64,000 nucleotides of DNA from assembly GCA_018673255.1 (NCBI GenBank), contig JABHDC010000065.1, positions 134,815 through 198,814 of the forward strand, given 5' to 3'. Positions 16,340 to 25,809 of the stretch are shown one piece after another. Source of the DNA: Gemmatimonadota bacterium (GTDB lineage Bacteria > Latescibacterota > UBA2968 > UBA8231). Numbering within the stretch: position 1 is the stretch's first letter; each line of letters begins with the position of its first letter. The notes under the pieces were generated by a model, which worked only from the letters and a program-made list of their open reading frames with translations, was not told the DNA's origin and searched no databases. The position numbers were made by a program, and so were the translations under genes.

Positions 16340-19300
16340 ATGATCCGACAGTATTTCCGTGGTCGTTGTCTGCTCGTGACCGGCGGCACCGGTTTCGTCG
16401 GCCAGGCGCTGATCGCCAAGATCCTGAGTGGACTCGGAGATGAGGTCGAGCGGATCTACGCCCTCATCCGCCCCCGTCGCCGGGCAGATGGCCAGGTCAT
16501 CGAGCCGGCTCAGCGACTTGAAGAATTGTTTGAGACCTCGCTGTTCGAGGCATTGCGGTCCGATCCTGAGCGCTGGCAGCGACTCAGGGACAAGGTCGTT
16601 CCCATCGCGATCGATGAGCGTCAGGCCGATCTGGGTATGAACCCGACGGAACGTGCACGCATCATCTCTGAGGTCGACACGATCTTCAACAGCGCGGCGA
16701 CCGTCGTTTTCGATGAACCCCTCAGCGTCTCCCTGCAGGCGAATATCGACGGTCCCATGGCGCTGCTCGAACTGGCGCACGAGAGCGGCAGGCCTGTGAA
16801 TTTCGTCCATGTCTCCACAGCCTACGTGAATGGACAACGCCACGGCGTCATTGCCGATGAAGAGCTGCCACTGGATCGTGACATGCGCCAGGTCATCGAA
16901 GGGCTGCCACCGGCCTACGATCCAGTTGCCGATGTGGCCGATTGTCGCGCCGTGTGTGAGCGGACCCGTGACGCCTCTCGATCCGCAGAGCAGACCCGTC
17001 GATTTAAACGTGAGATTCTGGCGCAGCACAAGAGCCTGTCGCGCAAACTGACCAAGAGTCGCCTCGACCGTCTGACCGAGGAACGCCGGCAGCGATGGGT
17101 TGATCGCCGACTGGTGGACGAGGGCATGTCTCGCGCGCGGGCGCACGGCTGGAATGATGTCTACACGTATACGAAGGCGGTAGGGGAGCAGATGCTGACC
17201 CTGCACCGCCGCGATCTGCCGCTGGTGATTGTGCGACCCAGCATTATCGAGAGCAGTCTGCTGGATCCGGAGCCAGGCTGGATCACAGGGTTGAAGGTGA
17301 TGGACCCGTTGCTGGCTGCTTATGGCCGGGGCATGGTTCCCGACTTTCCTGCCCGGCAAGACATCACCCTCGATCTGATCCCCGTGGACAAGGTGGTGAA
17401 CACGACGCTGGCTGCCGCCTCGACGGCGACACCGGATCATGTCCAGGTCTACCACATCGCCACGGGTGACGAGAATCCTGTTCGGGTGAGCGAAGTCTTC
17501 GAGTATGTACGGGCACATTTCCTGGCCGCGCCCATGCTCGATCGCGACGGGAAGGCGCCGAAACTGCCTGTGTGGCGGTATCCCTCGTTGCGCACATTCC
17601 GCCTGATCTTCCATCTCGCCTACATGTGGCCCATCCAGGTGCGTGAGTGGCTGGGCGAAAAACTGCCATTCTACAAGATGTCGAGTCGTCAGCGGCGCTT
17701 CCTCGGGACGGCAAAGGTCCGGTTGCAGCGTGTCCTCTACTACACCGACATCTATCATCCGTATACGAATCTGGACTGCTGCTTCAAGACGACGGCGACG
17801 CGAACGCTGTTTGAGGCCCTGCCCCTGGATGAGCAGCAGGACTTCAGTCTCGACGTCCGCGGGATCGATTGGTCTCACTACATCGCTCAGGTTCACATCC
17901 CGGGTGTCCGGCGTCACGTGCTGCGCGAAGAGGCAGAAGCGATTCTGCCCGAGTCGCCAGATGAACTGGGTGCCGGCGAAGAACGGCTGCAGGCCGAATC
18001 CCAGATCGAGACGCTGGCTGATCTGTTGCGCTGGTCGTGTGAGCGGCACGCGGATCGAGTCGCCCTGCAGATGCACCGGCAGGGGAGACTGGTTCAGCAG
18101 ACCTACGCACAGCTGGCCACTGAGGTTGAACGCAGGGCGGCTGGATGGCAGCAGGCCGGGTTGGTAGCACATGACCGAGTTCTTCTGCAGGGAGCCAATG
18201 GACTCGAGTGGGTGCAGTCGTATTTCGCCGCTTCGATTTCGGGCCTGGCCGTTGTGCCGGTCGATCCGCAGACACCCCAAGACGAGATCCAACGGCTCGT
18301 CGACTACGTCGATGCCCGGGCTCTGATCGCGGTACCATCCGTACTGAGTGGGCTCAATCCGGAGCAGTCGTTGGTCCGGATCGATCTGGACAGTGGCCAG
18401 GTTGAGCTCGCCCCGGCGCACGAACCGGCAATCGAGTTCGACGAGCCCGTCCTGGATGCGCAGATGGATGCGTCCATCATCTTCACCTCCGGCACGCGGG
18501 TCGATCCTCGCGGGGTCGTGCTGACGCACGGCAATTTCGTTGCCGATGTGGTGGCTCTGGCAGAGGTGCAGCCCGTCGAATCAACCGATCAGATTCTCTC
18601 TTTGCTCCCTCTTCATCACGGCCTGGAATTCACCGGGGGATTGTTGATGTCTCTGTGGGCAGGGGCGACGACGAGCTTCGTCGACAGTCTCAACAGTCGG
18701 CGGATCATTGAGACCATGACGCAGACGGGGACGACGGCGATCATCACCGTACCACGGATCCTGCAATTGCTCGTGGACCGCCTGCGCCGGGTGGCACCGG
18801 CCGGCACACAGGGCAATGGTCCGGAGGCAAGAGCACTGAAGCACCTGCGACTCGTCGTCAGTGGTGGGGCGCCTCTGAGTCACAGGTTGTTCGACGCGTG
18901 CGCCGATCTGGGGATCGCCGTGCACGAGGGGTATGGCCTGACGGAGGCGGCGCCGATCGTGACGGTCAATCAGCCCGGACATATTCGCCGCGGTTCGGTC
19001 GGGCAGCCCCTTCCCGGTATCGAGGTTCTCATCGACGGGGCCACTGATCCCGGGGTGCGAGGTGAGGTCCTGGTGCGGGGCGGCAATGTGATGTCCGGGT
19101 ACCTGGGACGACCCGACATCACCGAGGCACAACTGGTCGACGGTTGGTTGCACACGGGAGACATCGGCCACCTCGACGGCGATGGGTTCCTGTATCTGGA
19201 CGGACGCAGCAAAGACCTGATCCTTACCGGTGCGGGCAAGAATGTGTACCCGGAAGAGGTTGAGTCGCTCTACGATGACCTGCCCGATGTAGCAGAAATC

Positions 19301-20569
19301 GCCGTCGTCGGCGTGCCATCGCCGCGTACGGGCGGAGAAGAGGTACGCGGCGTCGCTGTTCTCACCCGTCAGGCGGCTCAGGGCGATGCGACCGCTGCCG
19401 AGCAGCAGTTACGAGGGCGGATCTATGCCCGGGCACGGGAACTGCCCACGTATCAGCGCATCCAGAGACTGCACGTGCGCGAGCGCCCCCTGCCTCGACT
19501 GGATGATGGGGCCACAGATCGTCAAGCTCTGGTCGCCGAATTGGCCATGCATCCCGACCCATCCGGACAGCGTGTGGGTGGCGAAGAATGGGAGCGGCCG
19601 GTCTACGAGTGGCTGCACCGTCGAACCGGACTCGAGTCGGCTGAAATTCGCTCGCTGGCGTCGGCACCACTGGATACGCTGCTGGACTCGTTGATGATCG
19701 CCGAATTCGCCGCCTGGCTCGAGCCGCACGTGGGTGAGGATGACTTGCAGCGCATCGATCGCAGTCAGATGAATCTGGCAGATCTTCTCACTCGGTGGCG
19801 TGAGCCGTTGGCCGCGGCCAGTCGTGGGGGAGCGCTGACGGCAGAAGCTGATGAGGAAGCGAGTGAGGCGCCGTACTGGGCAGAGGCAATCGCTTCACCC
19901 TCGGATGATACGCCCCGTGTTGGTGCGTTCCGAAGGTGTCTATGGGCGATTGCGGCCCGACCTCTGCGTCGATACCTGTCTCTGCGCGTGGATGGTCTGC
20001 AGCATCTGCCCACCACGGGTCCCTGTCTGTTGGCGGCCAATCATGTCAGTGATCTGGATGCGATTGCGATCAGCCTGGCTCTGCGGTCTCGCATTGGGGA
20101 TATCGTGCTGGCCGTTGAAGAAAATGTTGTGGAACGACGCGGTTGGGAGGTTGGCTGGTGGTCCTGGATGATGGGGGGGATGCGCCTGGACCGCAGTGAA
20201 CGGATCGAGGACGGCCTGAAGCGTCTTGCAGGTTCATTGCGCGACGGACAATCCATCCTGCTCTTCCCCGAAGGCCGTCGTTCACCGGGTGGTCATCTGC
20301 GCGGCTTCAAAGCCGGGATTGGTCTGCTGGCCCTGGAACTGAACTGTGACGTCATTCCCGTCCATGTCTCGGGCAGCCTTGATGTGCTGCCTGGCAGCAG
20401 CCGACGCCCTCGGCGTCACCCTGTCCGGATCCGCTGTGGTGCACCGGTGACGCCGGCCGTTGTCGCCGAGCGGCCCGGGTTGTCCCAATACGAACGTTAC
20501 CGCGAGTTGACCGAGGCGGTGCGCGCTCAAGTGGCGCTTCTCGGGCAACAGGCATCGAGCACGACGTAA
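16340..20569 (+). CDS. Four-domain acyl-CoA reductase / AMP-ligase / carrier / PlsC acyltransferase protein (ElbD-like architecture)
   Basis: A 1409-residue lipid enzyme. Residues 1-520: fatty-acyl reductase (NAD_binding_4/male-sterility type) with GGTGFVG at 14-20 and the YxxxK pair in YTYTK near 275. Residues 550-1065: acyl-adenylating fold with FTSGTRVDPRG near 715, GYGLTEAAP near 863 and WLHTGDIGHLDGDGF. Residues 1080-1150: carrier-like domain with LLDSLMIAEF, in which Ser1117 is the likely phosphopantetheine site. Residues 1190-1409: acyltransferase with NHVSDLD near 1234 and FPEGRRS near 1308. Expected role: activate, carry and reduce fatty acyl groups and transfer one to a glycerol backbone, as in ether-lipid or wax-type synthesis; the layout recalls myxobacterial ElbD from memory. 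Oddly, the A3 loop has PRG for PKG and the A10 lysine is replaced (PRLDDGATDR), so adenylation may be weak or lost. lgt follows after 19 bp. Confidence 0.85.
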   Translation: MIRQYFRGRCLLVTGGTGFVGQALIAKILSGLGDEVERIYALIRPRRRADGQVIEPAQRLEELFETSLFEALRSDPERWQRLRDKVVPIAIDERQADLGMNPTERARIISEVDTIFNSAATVVFDEPLSVSLQANIDGPMALLELAHESGRPVNFVHVSTAYVNGQRHGVIADEELPLDRDMRQVIEGLPPAYDPVADVADCRAVCERTRDASRSAEQTRRFKREILAQHKSLSRKLTKSRLDRLTEERRQRWVDRRLVDEGMSRARAHGWNDVYTYTKAVGEQMLTLHRRDLPLVIVRPSIIESSLLDPEPGWITGLKVMDPLLAAYGRGMVPDFPARQDITLDLIPVDKVVNTTLAAASTATPDHVQVYHIATGDENPVRVSEVFEYVRAHFLAAPMLDRDGKAPKLPVWRYPSLRTFRLIFHLAYMWPIQVREWLGEKLPFYKMSSRQRRFLGTAKVRLQRVLYYTDIYHPYTNLDCCFKTTATRTLFEALPLDEQQDFSLDVRGIDWSHYIAQVHIPGVRRHVLREEAEAILPESPDELGAGEERLQAESQIETLADLLRWSCERHADRVALQMHRQGRLVQQTYAQLATEVERRAAGWQQAGLVAHDRVLLQGANGLEWVQSYFAASISGLAVVPVDPQTPQDEIQRLVDYVDARALIAVPSVLSGLNPEQSLVRIDLDSGQVELAPAHEPAIEFDEPVLDAQMDASIIFTSGTRVDPRGVVLTHGNFVADVVALAEVQPVESTDQILSLLPLHHGLEFTGGLLMSLWAGATTSFVDSLNSRRIIETMTQTGTTAIITVPRILQLLVDRLRRVAPAGTQGNGPEARALKHLRLVVSGGAPLSHRLFDACADLGIAVHEGYGLTEAAPIVTVNQPGHIRRGSVGQPLPGIEVLIDGATDPGVRGEVLVRGGNVMSGYLGRPDITEAQLVDGWLHTGDIGHLDGDGFLYLDGRSKDLILTGAGKNVYPEEVESLYDDLPDVAEIAVVGVPSPRTGGEEVRGVAVLTRQAAQGDATAAEQQLRGRIYARARELPTYQRIQRLHVRERPLPRLDDGATDRQALVAELAMHPDPSGQRVGGEEWERPVYEWLHRRTGLESAEIRSLASAPLDTLLDSLMIAEFAAWLEPHVGEDDLQRIDRSQMNLADLLTRWREPLAAASRGGALTAEADEEASEAPYWAEAIASPSDDTPRVGAFRRCLWAIAARPLRRYLSLRVDGLQHLPTTGPCLLAANHVSDLDAIAISLALRSRIGDIVLAVEENVVERRGWEVGWWSWMMGGMRLDRSERIEDGLKRLAGSLRDGQSILLFPEGRRSPGGHLRGFKAGIGLLALELNCDVIPVHVSGSLDVLPGSSRRPRRHPVRIRCGAPVTPAVVAERPGLSQYERYRELTEAVRAQVALLGQQASSTT

Positions 20570-20588
20570 GCCCTGATGAGGTATCTGC

Positions 20589-21365
20589 TTGTATCCCTAC
20601 TGGCTTGAGATCGGATCCTTCCGCCTGCCCACCTTCGGTCCCATGGTGGTGCTGGGATTTCTCGTTGCCCACTACGTCATCAAGCGCGAGTTGCAGCGCC
20701 GCAAGATCGATCCGGAGTTGGCCTCCAATCTGGTGACGGCCGCCGTCGTTGGTGGCTTGATCGGTGCCAAGAGCTGGTTCGTCATCTTCGAATTGCCCCC
20801 ATGGGCTGACTGGGGAGACACTCTGAGTGCCGTGTTCTCCGGCAGCGGGTTGACGTGGCACGGTGGTTTCCTGTTGGCCACGGGGCTGGTGATCTGGACC
20901 ATCCGTCGGCACGCTGCGCCACTGCCCCACGTGGCCGATGCCGTCGGTATGGGGTTGGCCATCGGTTATGGGATTGGTCGTATCGGCTGTCAGCTGGCCG
21001 GCGATGGGGACTACGGTATTCCCACCGATCTACCATGGGGGATGGCCTATCCCAACGGTGTGGTTCCCACCAACGAGGTTGTCCACCCCGCGCCGGTGTA
21101 TGAGACGCTGGCAGGTGCGGCGATCTTTGCGCTGTTGTGGACCACGAGACGCTGGTTCGAGCGTTGGCCCGGACTCAGCTTCAGCGTATATCTGCTGCTG
21201 GCCGGTACTTCGCGCCTGCTCGTAGAGTTTATCCGCCGCAATCCGGAGGCGGCCCTGGGGCTGACATGGGCACAGTGGGTGAGCCTGGGTATGATGGTCG
21301 CTGGGTTGACCATCGCCAGCCGCCTGTTGACCCGCCCGCCAGGCGCTCACGACGCCTCACTCTGA
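20589..21365 (+). CDS. lgt: Prolipoprotein diacylglyceryl transferase
   Basis: Inner-membrane enzyme that moves diacylglyceryl from phosphatidylglycerol to the lipobox cysteine. At 258 residues with about seven membrane segments it fits the family. The start is TTG: TGAGG lies 7 bp before it, a stop is in frame 12 bp upstream, and the N-terminus YPYWLEIGSFRLPTFGPM matches Lgt. Visible motifs: LTWHGGFL, HPAPVYE and a variant signature GRIGCQLAGDGDYG in place of the E. coli-type GRIGNFINGELWG. The IGC..xGDGD(W/Y)G form is, as far as I recall, common in Bacteroidota-like Lgt proteins. It sits between the four-domain lipid enzyme and the flavin reductase, 26 bp before the latter. Confidence 0.92.
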   Translation: MYPYWLEIGSFRLPTFGPMVVLGFLVAHYVIKRELQRRKIDPELASNLVTAAVVGGLIGAKSWFVIFELPPWADWGDTLSAVFSGSGLTWHGGFLLATGLVIWTIRRHAAPLPHVADAVGMGLAIGYGIGRIGCQLAGDGDYGIPTDLPWGMAYPNGVVPTNEVVHPAPVYETLAGAAIFALLWTTRRWFERWPGLSFSVYLLLAGTSRLLVEFIRRNPEAALGLTWAQWVSLGMMVAGLTIASRLLTRPPGAHDASL

Positions 21366-21391
21366 CCTGATTCGCCAAAGGAGCCACGATC

Positions 21392-22882
21392 GTGGCAGAA
21401 CGATCCAGATATCCCCGTGTGTCGGCCTTCAAGACGGCCGCCGACCTTCGAACCCATCTGCAGGGACTCGATGTGCAATTGCCCGTCGACGACAGCATCC
21501 TTTCTGCACCCGACTCGCCGCTGGCCGGATCTCTGGCCGTGGGAGACGGACTGGTGGCGGGCAATCGCTTCTGTATTCATCCCATGGAAGGCTGGGATGG
21601 CACCGATGACGGACAACCCACAGACCAGGTCAAACGACGCTGGCACAACTTCGGTATCTCTGGCGCCAAATTGATCTGGGGTGGTGAAGCCTGCGCCGTG
21701 GTCCCCGAAGGACGGGCGAATCCTAATCAGCTGATGGCTCGCGAAGAGAATCGAAGTGGGCTGGCCGAACTGCACCAGGTCCTGCTGGCCGCGCACCGCG
21801 AGCGTTATGGCGAGACAGACGACTTTGTCGTGGGGCTGCAGTTGACGCACTCTGGGCGTTTCTGCCGTCCCTTTCGCAAGGATCGAATGGAGCCGGTGAT
21901 TGCTCATCACAATCCGATCCTGGATCGCAAGTTCCACGTCGATCCCGAGCAGCCCCTGGTCACGGACGACGAATTGCGCCGGATCATCGACTGCTACATC
22001 ACTGGCGCCGGGATTGCCCACGATATCGGCTACGACTTTGTCGATGTGAAGCACTGTCACGGGTATCTCGGGCATGAATTGCTCGGTGCGCACACGCGCC
22101 CAGGTGACTTTGGTGGCTCCTTCGAGAATCGGACCCGATTCCTGCGTGAGATTGTTGAGGGAATCCGCGCCAGCACCGGGGCAGGAGGTAAACCGATCGC
22201 GATCGGTGTCAGACTCTCCGCCTTCGATATCGTCCCCTTCAAACCGGACCCCGATGGGGCTGTGGGCAACAAGCTCGGACCCGGCATTCCGGAAGAATTC
22301 GACGACTGCCTGCCGTATGAATACGGCTTTGGTCTTGAACCGGGCGACCCACTGAGAGTGAATCTGGAAGAGACCTTCCGATTCCTGGATCTGCTCGGGG
22401 AGCTGGATATCACCCTCGTGAATCTGTCCTGCGGTTCGCCGTACTACAATCCTCATATTCAGCGTCCAGCCCTGTTCCCGCCCAGCGACGGTTACCAGCC
22501 CCCGGAAGATCCTCTCGTGGGTGTCGCGCGGCAGATCAACACGGTTGCGGCGATCAAGTCACGTTACCCGGATCTGGCCATCGTGGGATCGGGGTATTCG
22601 TATCTGCAGGAATACCTGCCACACGTGGGGCAGGCGCTGATTCGGGACGGCGCAGTGGACTTCGTCGGTCTTGGACGGATGGTCTTGTCCTATCCCGATC
22701 TGCCCGCAGATGTCCTGGAGAAGGGGGAGATGGTGCGCAAGCTCATCTGCCGCACGTTCTCCGATTGCACGACGGCACCACGTAATGGCATGGTCTCAGG
22801 CTGCTATCCCCTCGATGCCTACTACAAGGATCTGCCCGAGGCGGCCAGGCTCAAGGAACTCAAGGCTGCGGCGGGTGACTGA
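21392..22882 (+). CDS. NADH:flavin oxidoreductase (old yellow enzyme family)
   Basis: FMN-dependent TIM-barrel reductase of the OYE family, 496 residues and longer than simple OYEs (about 360) because of N- and C-terminal additions, with no second pyridine-nucleotide domain. Motifs: CIHPMEGWDGTDDG (FMN-binding loop), VVGLQLTHSGRF (active site), FVDVKHCHGYLGHELLG (the HxxH-type catalytic region), GGSFENRTRFLREIV and IVGSGYSYLQ with FVGLGRMVLSYPDLP for phosphate binding. The start is GTG with AAAGGAG 8 bp upstream. The substrate is an activated alkene of unknown identity. It is followed after 58 bp by a PIG-L deacetylase and preceded by lgt; all four genes from 16340 may form one operon. Confidence 0.9.
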   Translation: MAERSRYPRVSAFKTAADLRTHLQGLDVQLPVDDSILSAPDSPLAGSLAVGDGLVAGNRFCIHPMEGWDGTDDGQPTDQVKRRWHNFGISGAKLIWGGEACAVVPEGRANPNQLMAREENRSGLAELHQVLLAAHRERYGETDDFVVGLQLTHSGRFCRPFRKDRMEPVIAHHNPILDRKFHVDPEQPLVTDDELRRIIDCYITGAGIAHDIGYDFVDVKHCHGYLGHELLGAHTRPGDFGGSFENRTRFLREIVEGIRASTGAGGKPIAIGVRLSAFDIVPFKPDPDGAVGNKLGPGIPEEFDDCLPYEYGFGLEPGDPLRVNLEETFRFLDLLGELDITLVNLSCGSPYYNPHIQRPALFPPSDGYQPPEDPLVGVARQINTVAAIKSRYPDLAIVGSGYSYLQEYLPHVGQALIRDGAVDFVGLGRMVLSYPDLPADVLEKGEMVRKLICRTFSDCTTAPRNGMVSGCYPLDAYYKDLPEAARLKELKAAAGD

Positions 22883-22940
22883 GTCACCGGCGATTCGCTG
22901 ACGCCTTCCGAAACGAACCACCACCCGCAGGGGGCAGACC

Positions 22941-23858
22941 ATGCACGACGGTTGGTACGAAGAAGACACGACGCATGGCCCGGTGCGTGTCGACCGATTC
23001 GACGAGTCCCGGCCACATGAGGGCAAGGTGCTCGGCATCGTCCAGGCTCACGCGGACGACATGCCCCTGTGCTCTGGCGGATTGGTTGCCAAACTGGTTG
23101 CCGAAGGGTACAAGGCCTTCATCATTCAGACGACGAATGACGAGAAGTGCGGCCCCGGGACCCTTGGGGATGCCATCAAGAGCAACGAAGTCGACGTGGA
23201 AGCTCTGGCGAACAGCCTTGGGATCGAGGAGGTCTTCAATCTCGGGTATCGCAATCACCGGCAGGAAGAAAACTCGATGCTGGAGCAGCGCTGTCGGCTG
23301 ATCTATCTCTTCCGCCATCTCCAGGTGGATACGGTGATGAGCTTCCATCCGTGGGCCCTCTGGGAAGAGAATCCCGACCACTACATCACCGGCCAGTTGG
23401 TGGAGTCGGCCTGCTGGATGGCGGGGATGGCCAAGGATTATCCGGAGCAGGTGCAGGCGGGGATGAAACCCCATCTGGTTCGCGACAAGTACTACTGGGT
23501 CATGCGTCCTGGCTCGCCATACAACCATGTGACGGATATCTCGCCGCACCTGGAGCAGAAGATCGCGTCCATGGCGACGAACAAGTCACAAGGGCCGGCT
23601 GGCGCACACGGCAGTCGCTTGAAGGAGAGACTGGCAAAGGAAGGGCTCAAGCTGCCCGAACTGGGTGAGGATGACGAGACAGCCGATCGTCAGTACATCC
23701 GCCTGTTCGGCCTGGAAGAGAACAAGCGGATGGGTGAGCCCTACGATCTGGAATACGCTGAATACCACTACTACTTCCCGCCGGGGGGCACCTTCCCGTA
23801 TTCCAACACGGCAGAGCGGATCGAGGCCTACGTGAAGGCGAATGCCGTGAAGGCCTGA
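22941..23858 (+). CDS. PIG-L family deacetylase
   Basis: Zinc-dependent N-deacetylase fold of the LmbE/PIG-L family, 305 residues, which removes acetyl groups from GlcNAc-type sugars or related small molecules. The zinc/catalytic motif is QAHADDMPLCSGG (AHPDD-like, with Ala in place of Pro) near residue 35, and the second metal-ligand region is HPWALWEENPDHYITGQL near residue 135. The C-terminal third (acidic, Tyr-rich) is specific to this subgroup. The ATG is 58 bp after the flavin reductase. It ends convergently with the amidohydrolase, with a 45 bp gap. The substrate cannot be predicted. Confidence 0.87.
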   Translation: MHDGWYEEDTTHGPVRVDRFDESRPHEGKVLGIVQAHADDMPLCSGGLVAKLVAEGYKAFIIQTTNDEKCGPGTLGDAIKSNEVDVEALANSLGIEEVFNLGYRNHRQEENSMLEQRCRLIYLFRHLQVDTVMSFHPWALWEENPDHYITGQLVESACWMAGMAKDYPEQVQAGMKPHLVRDKYYWVMRPGSPYNHVTDISPHLEQKIASMATNKSQGPAGAHGSRLKERLAKEGLKLPELGEDDETADRQYIRLFGLEENKRMGEPYDLEYAEYHYYFPPGGTFPYSNTAERIEAYVKANAVKA

Positions 23859-23903
23859 AGGCGGCGTTCCAGACCTGGGCGTGAGGGCGATCGTGTCACG
23901 TCG

Positions 23904-25181
23904 TCAGCCGGCGGCCGTCCGCTTCTGATCGACGTTGAAGCAGTCCATCTGATTCTCACGCAGAATACGATCGGCCACAGCGATGGCATCCGCTTCCGTC
24001 ATCAATCTCTCGTCCACCTCAGCCTGCAGAGCACGGGTGAGCCACTGGCGGGCCTGGAAGGCGTAGGCGGCGGCGGAGGTCGGCCATCCGGTGTCTCCGC
24101 CGAAGGCGAAGAGTTTGTTGGCCGGTGCCGCATGCAGGAAACGTCGAACGAAATCGGCCGACGAATAGGGGTCGATAGACCAGGCCCAGCACAGGTCGGC
24201 GTAGACATTCCGGTAGTGTTTCGTCAGCGCCACCAATTCGCCGGAGTAGGGGTAGGCGATGTGCATGAGGACGAAGCGGCAATCCAGATACCGGGCCAGG
24301 AGGGGAGCCAGGTGTCCCGGCCGGATCCGGTCGACGGGCATCCGGTTGTTCCCGGCGTAGTAGCCGGTGTGGAGTTTGAAGGGCAGATCGTGTTCGATTG
24401 CCAGTTCCACACCCCGCGCCCAGCACCAGTCTCCCAGGATCTGCCGACGTTCGGCGGGAATCTTCTCCCCGTCTCGCAGCACATCTGGCAGGATGGTGGC
24501 GGCCTCCGCATCAGTGCGCTCTGTCCATCTCAGGGTCCGGTTGTAGGCATGTTGCGCCTTCACGGCGATGGCGTGGTGAGCATGCTTGCTGAAGATGACG
24601 GCCATCGCTTCGCGCAGGCTACCCACATCGCAGACCTCGATCCCCGTCTCGGCCAGCAGAGACTCGGCATCCACGATGCCATTGCAGAATCCCGCCCAGC
24701 TGATGTCATAGAAGAAGAAGTCGGGCCCGGAAGGATCCGGTGGACACTGCCAGCAGAAGTCGTCTGTCTGCACATGATCCAGACCGGCCGTCTCCTCCAG
24801 GAGTCGGCGTCGGCCACCTGGCTGGCGCCACGCATCCAGCTTTGGCTGTGCGGCGATTAGATCAGCAGGGCCGAAATTATCGGGCAGGCCATACAGCTCG
24901 GTCGCCAGGTGCCGAACGGCCTCGCCATAGCCGGTGTGGCGAATGGCGGACCAGGCGGCGCGGATGTCGTCGAAGCGCTCTGCCACGTCGCCCTCAGCGG
25001 TCAGTCGCTGGACGGCTTCATCGGAGGCACCAGCCGAAATCAGGTCAGCGGGCACGTAATTCTGAAACAGATCCTGCAGAACATCGGCAGGCCCGTTTCT
25101 AACCCACTCATCCTCCTTGTGCAGGTGCTCGTGCGTATCACAGATGCGAATCTGCTGAATGTGTGTCGCGAGATCTGTCAT
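23904..25181 (-). CDS. Amidohydrolase-superfamily enzyme (TIM-barrel metal hydrolase)
   Basis: A 425-residue member of the amidohydrolase_2 group. The first metal pair is ICDTHEHLHKED near residue 15; later metal or substrate residues fit PFKLHTGYYAGNNRM (His), FVLMHIAYPYSGELVAL (His), and FAFGGDTGWPTS (final Asp) near residue 360. The order resembles uronate isomerase and decarboxylase/lactonase-like relatives, so hydrolase, isomerase and decarboxylase activities are all possible. It is a single gene on the minus strand with its promoter side facing the DUF2231 gene. Family sure; reaction not. Confidence 0.85.
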   Translation of the reverse strand: MTDLATHIQQIRICDTHEHLHKEDEWVRNGPADVLQDLFQNYVPADLISAGASDEAVQRLTAEGDVAERFDDIRAAWSAIRHTGYGEAVRHLATELYGLPDNFGPADLIAAQPKLDAWRQPGGRRRLLEETAGLDHVQTDDFCWQCPPDPSGPDFFFYDISWAGFCNGIVDAESLLAETGIEVCDVGSLREAMAVIFSKHAHHAIAVKAQHAYNRTLRWTERTDAEAATILPDVLRDGEKIPAERRQILGDWCWARGVELAIEHDLPFKLHTGYYAGNNRMPVDRIRPGHLAPLLARYLDCRFVLMHIAYPYSGELVALTKHYRNVYADLCWAWSIDPYSSADFVRRFLHAAPANKLFAFGGDTGWPTSAAAYAFQARQWLTRALQAEVDERLMTEADAIAVADRILRENQMDCFNVDQKRTAAG

Positions 25182-25332
25182 CGGAATCTTCCCGTATCGA
25201 TTGGGTGATCACCTGTGGGTGGGCGCCAGCGTATCGTCCGGCGTTGGTCGGTGGGATTGCCCTCGGCCGTGAGGTCGGCTATCGTCCAACACCCGCCAGA
25301 AGCTGTTCCTCTCTCATCATGTCGCCTCGCCC

Positions 25333-25770
25333 ATGCCCTGGCACCCTGCTGTCGTCCACTTTCCCATCGTCCTGCTGCTGCTGGCCGTGTCGATTGACGT
25401 GCTGGCTGTCCTGGGAGGACGTCCGGACTGGCACCGAACGACGTGGCGGTTGCTCCTCTTCGGCACGCTGTCTGCACTGGTTGCCGTCATCACCGGCAAT
25501 GCCAGCGCCGCCGACTATCGCGAGGCGGGCAAGATAGCAGAGAAGATCCAGGACCACGAGGATGCGGCGACGGTGTGCCTGCTCCTGTTTGTCGTCATCT
25601 GTCTTGGCCGGCTGCCGCTGGCGCTCGGTCGCGACCATACCAGGCGATGGCTGCCCTATTGGATTGCCCTGTCCGTTGCCGCTGCGGCAGGTCTCATCCT
25701 CGCCAGTGACCTGGGTGGGCAACTCGTCTTCCACCACGGCGTGGGCGTGCATGTCACTGGAGTCCCATAA
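25333..25770 (+). CDS. DUF2231 membrane protein
   Basis: A 145-residue integral membrane protein with four predicted hydrophobic segments. The opening MPWHPAVVHFPIVLLLLAV carries the HP..VHFP motif of DUF2231 proteins, whose function is not established though some members accompany haem or cytochrome genes. Further conserved positions are the GNASAADYRE segment and a His near HEDAAT. Ends 39 bp before the convergent rpiA. Confidence 0.85.
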   Translation: MPWHPAVVHFPIVLLLLAVSIDVLAVLGGRPDWHRTTWRLLLFGTLSALVAVITGNASAADYREAGKIAEKIQDHEDAATVCLLLFVVICLGRLPLALGRDHTRRWLPYWIALSVAAAAGLILASDLGGQLVFHHGVGVHVTGVP

Positions 25771-25809
25771 CGCCCGCGGCATCCGCGTCGCTCGGCTTCG
25801 TGGCTTCGC

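Noticed and set aside
16277..18529. 750-codon ORF on the minus strand
   Set aside because: Antisense to the reductase and ligase domains of the four-domain enzyme; no protein family pattern.
21347..22456. 369-codon ORF on the minus strand
   Set aside because: Antisense to the flavin reductase, with low-complexity composition.
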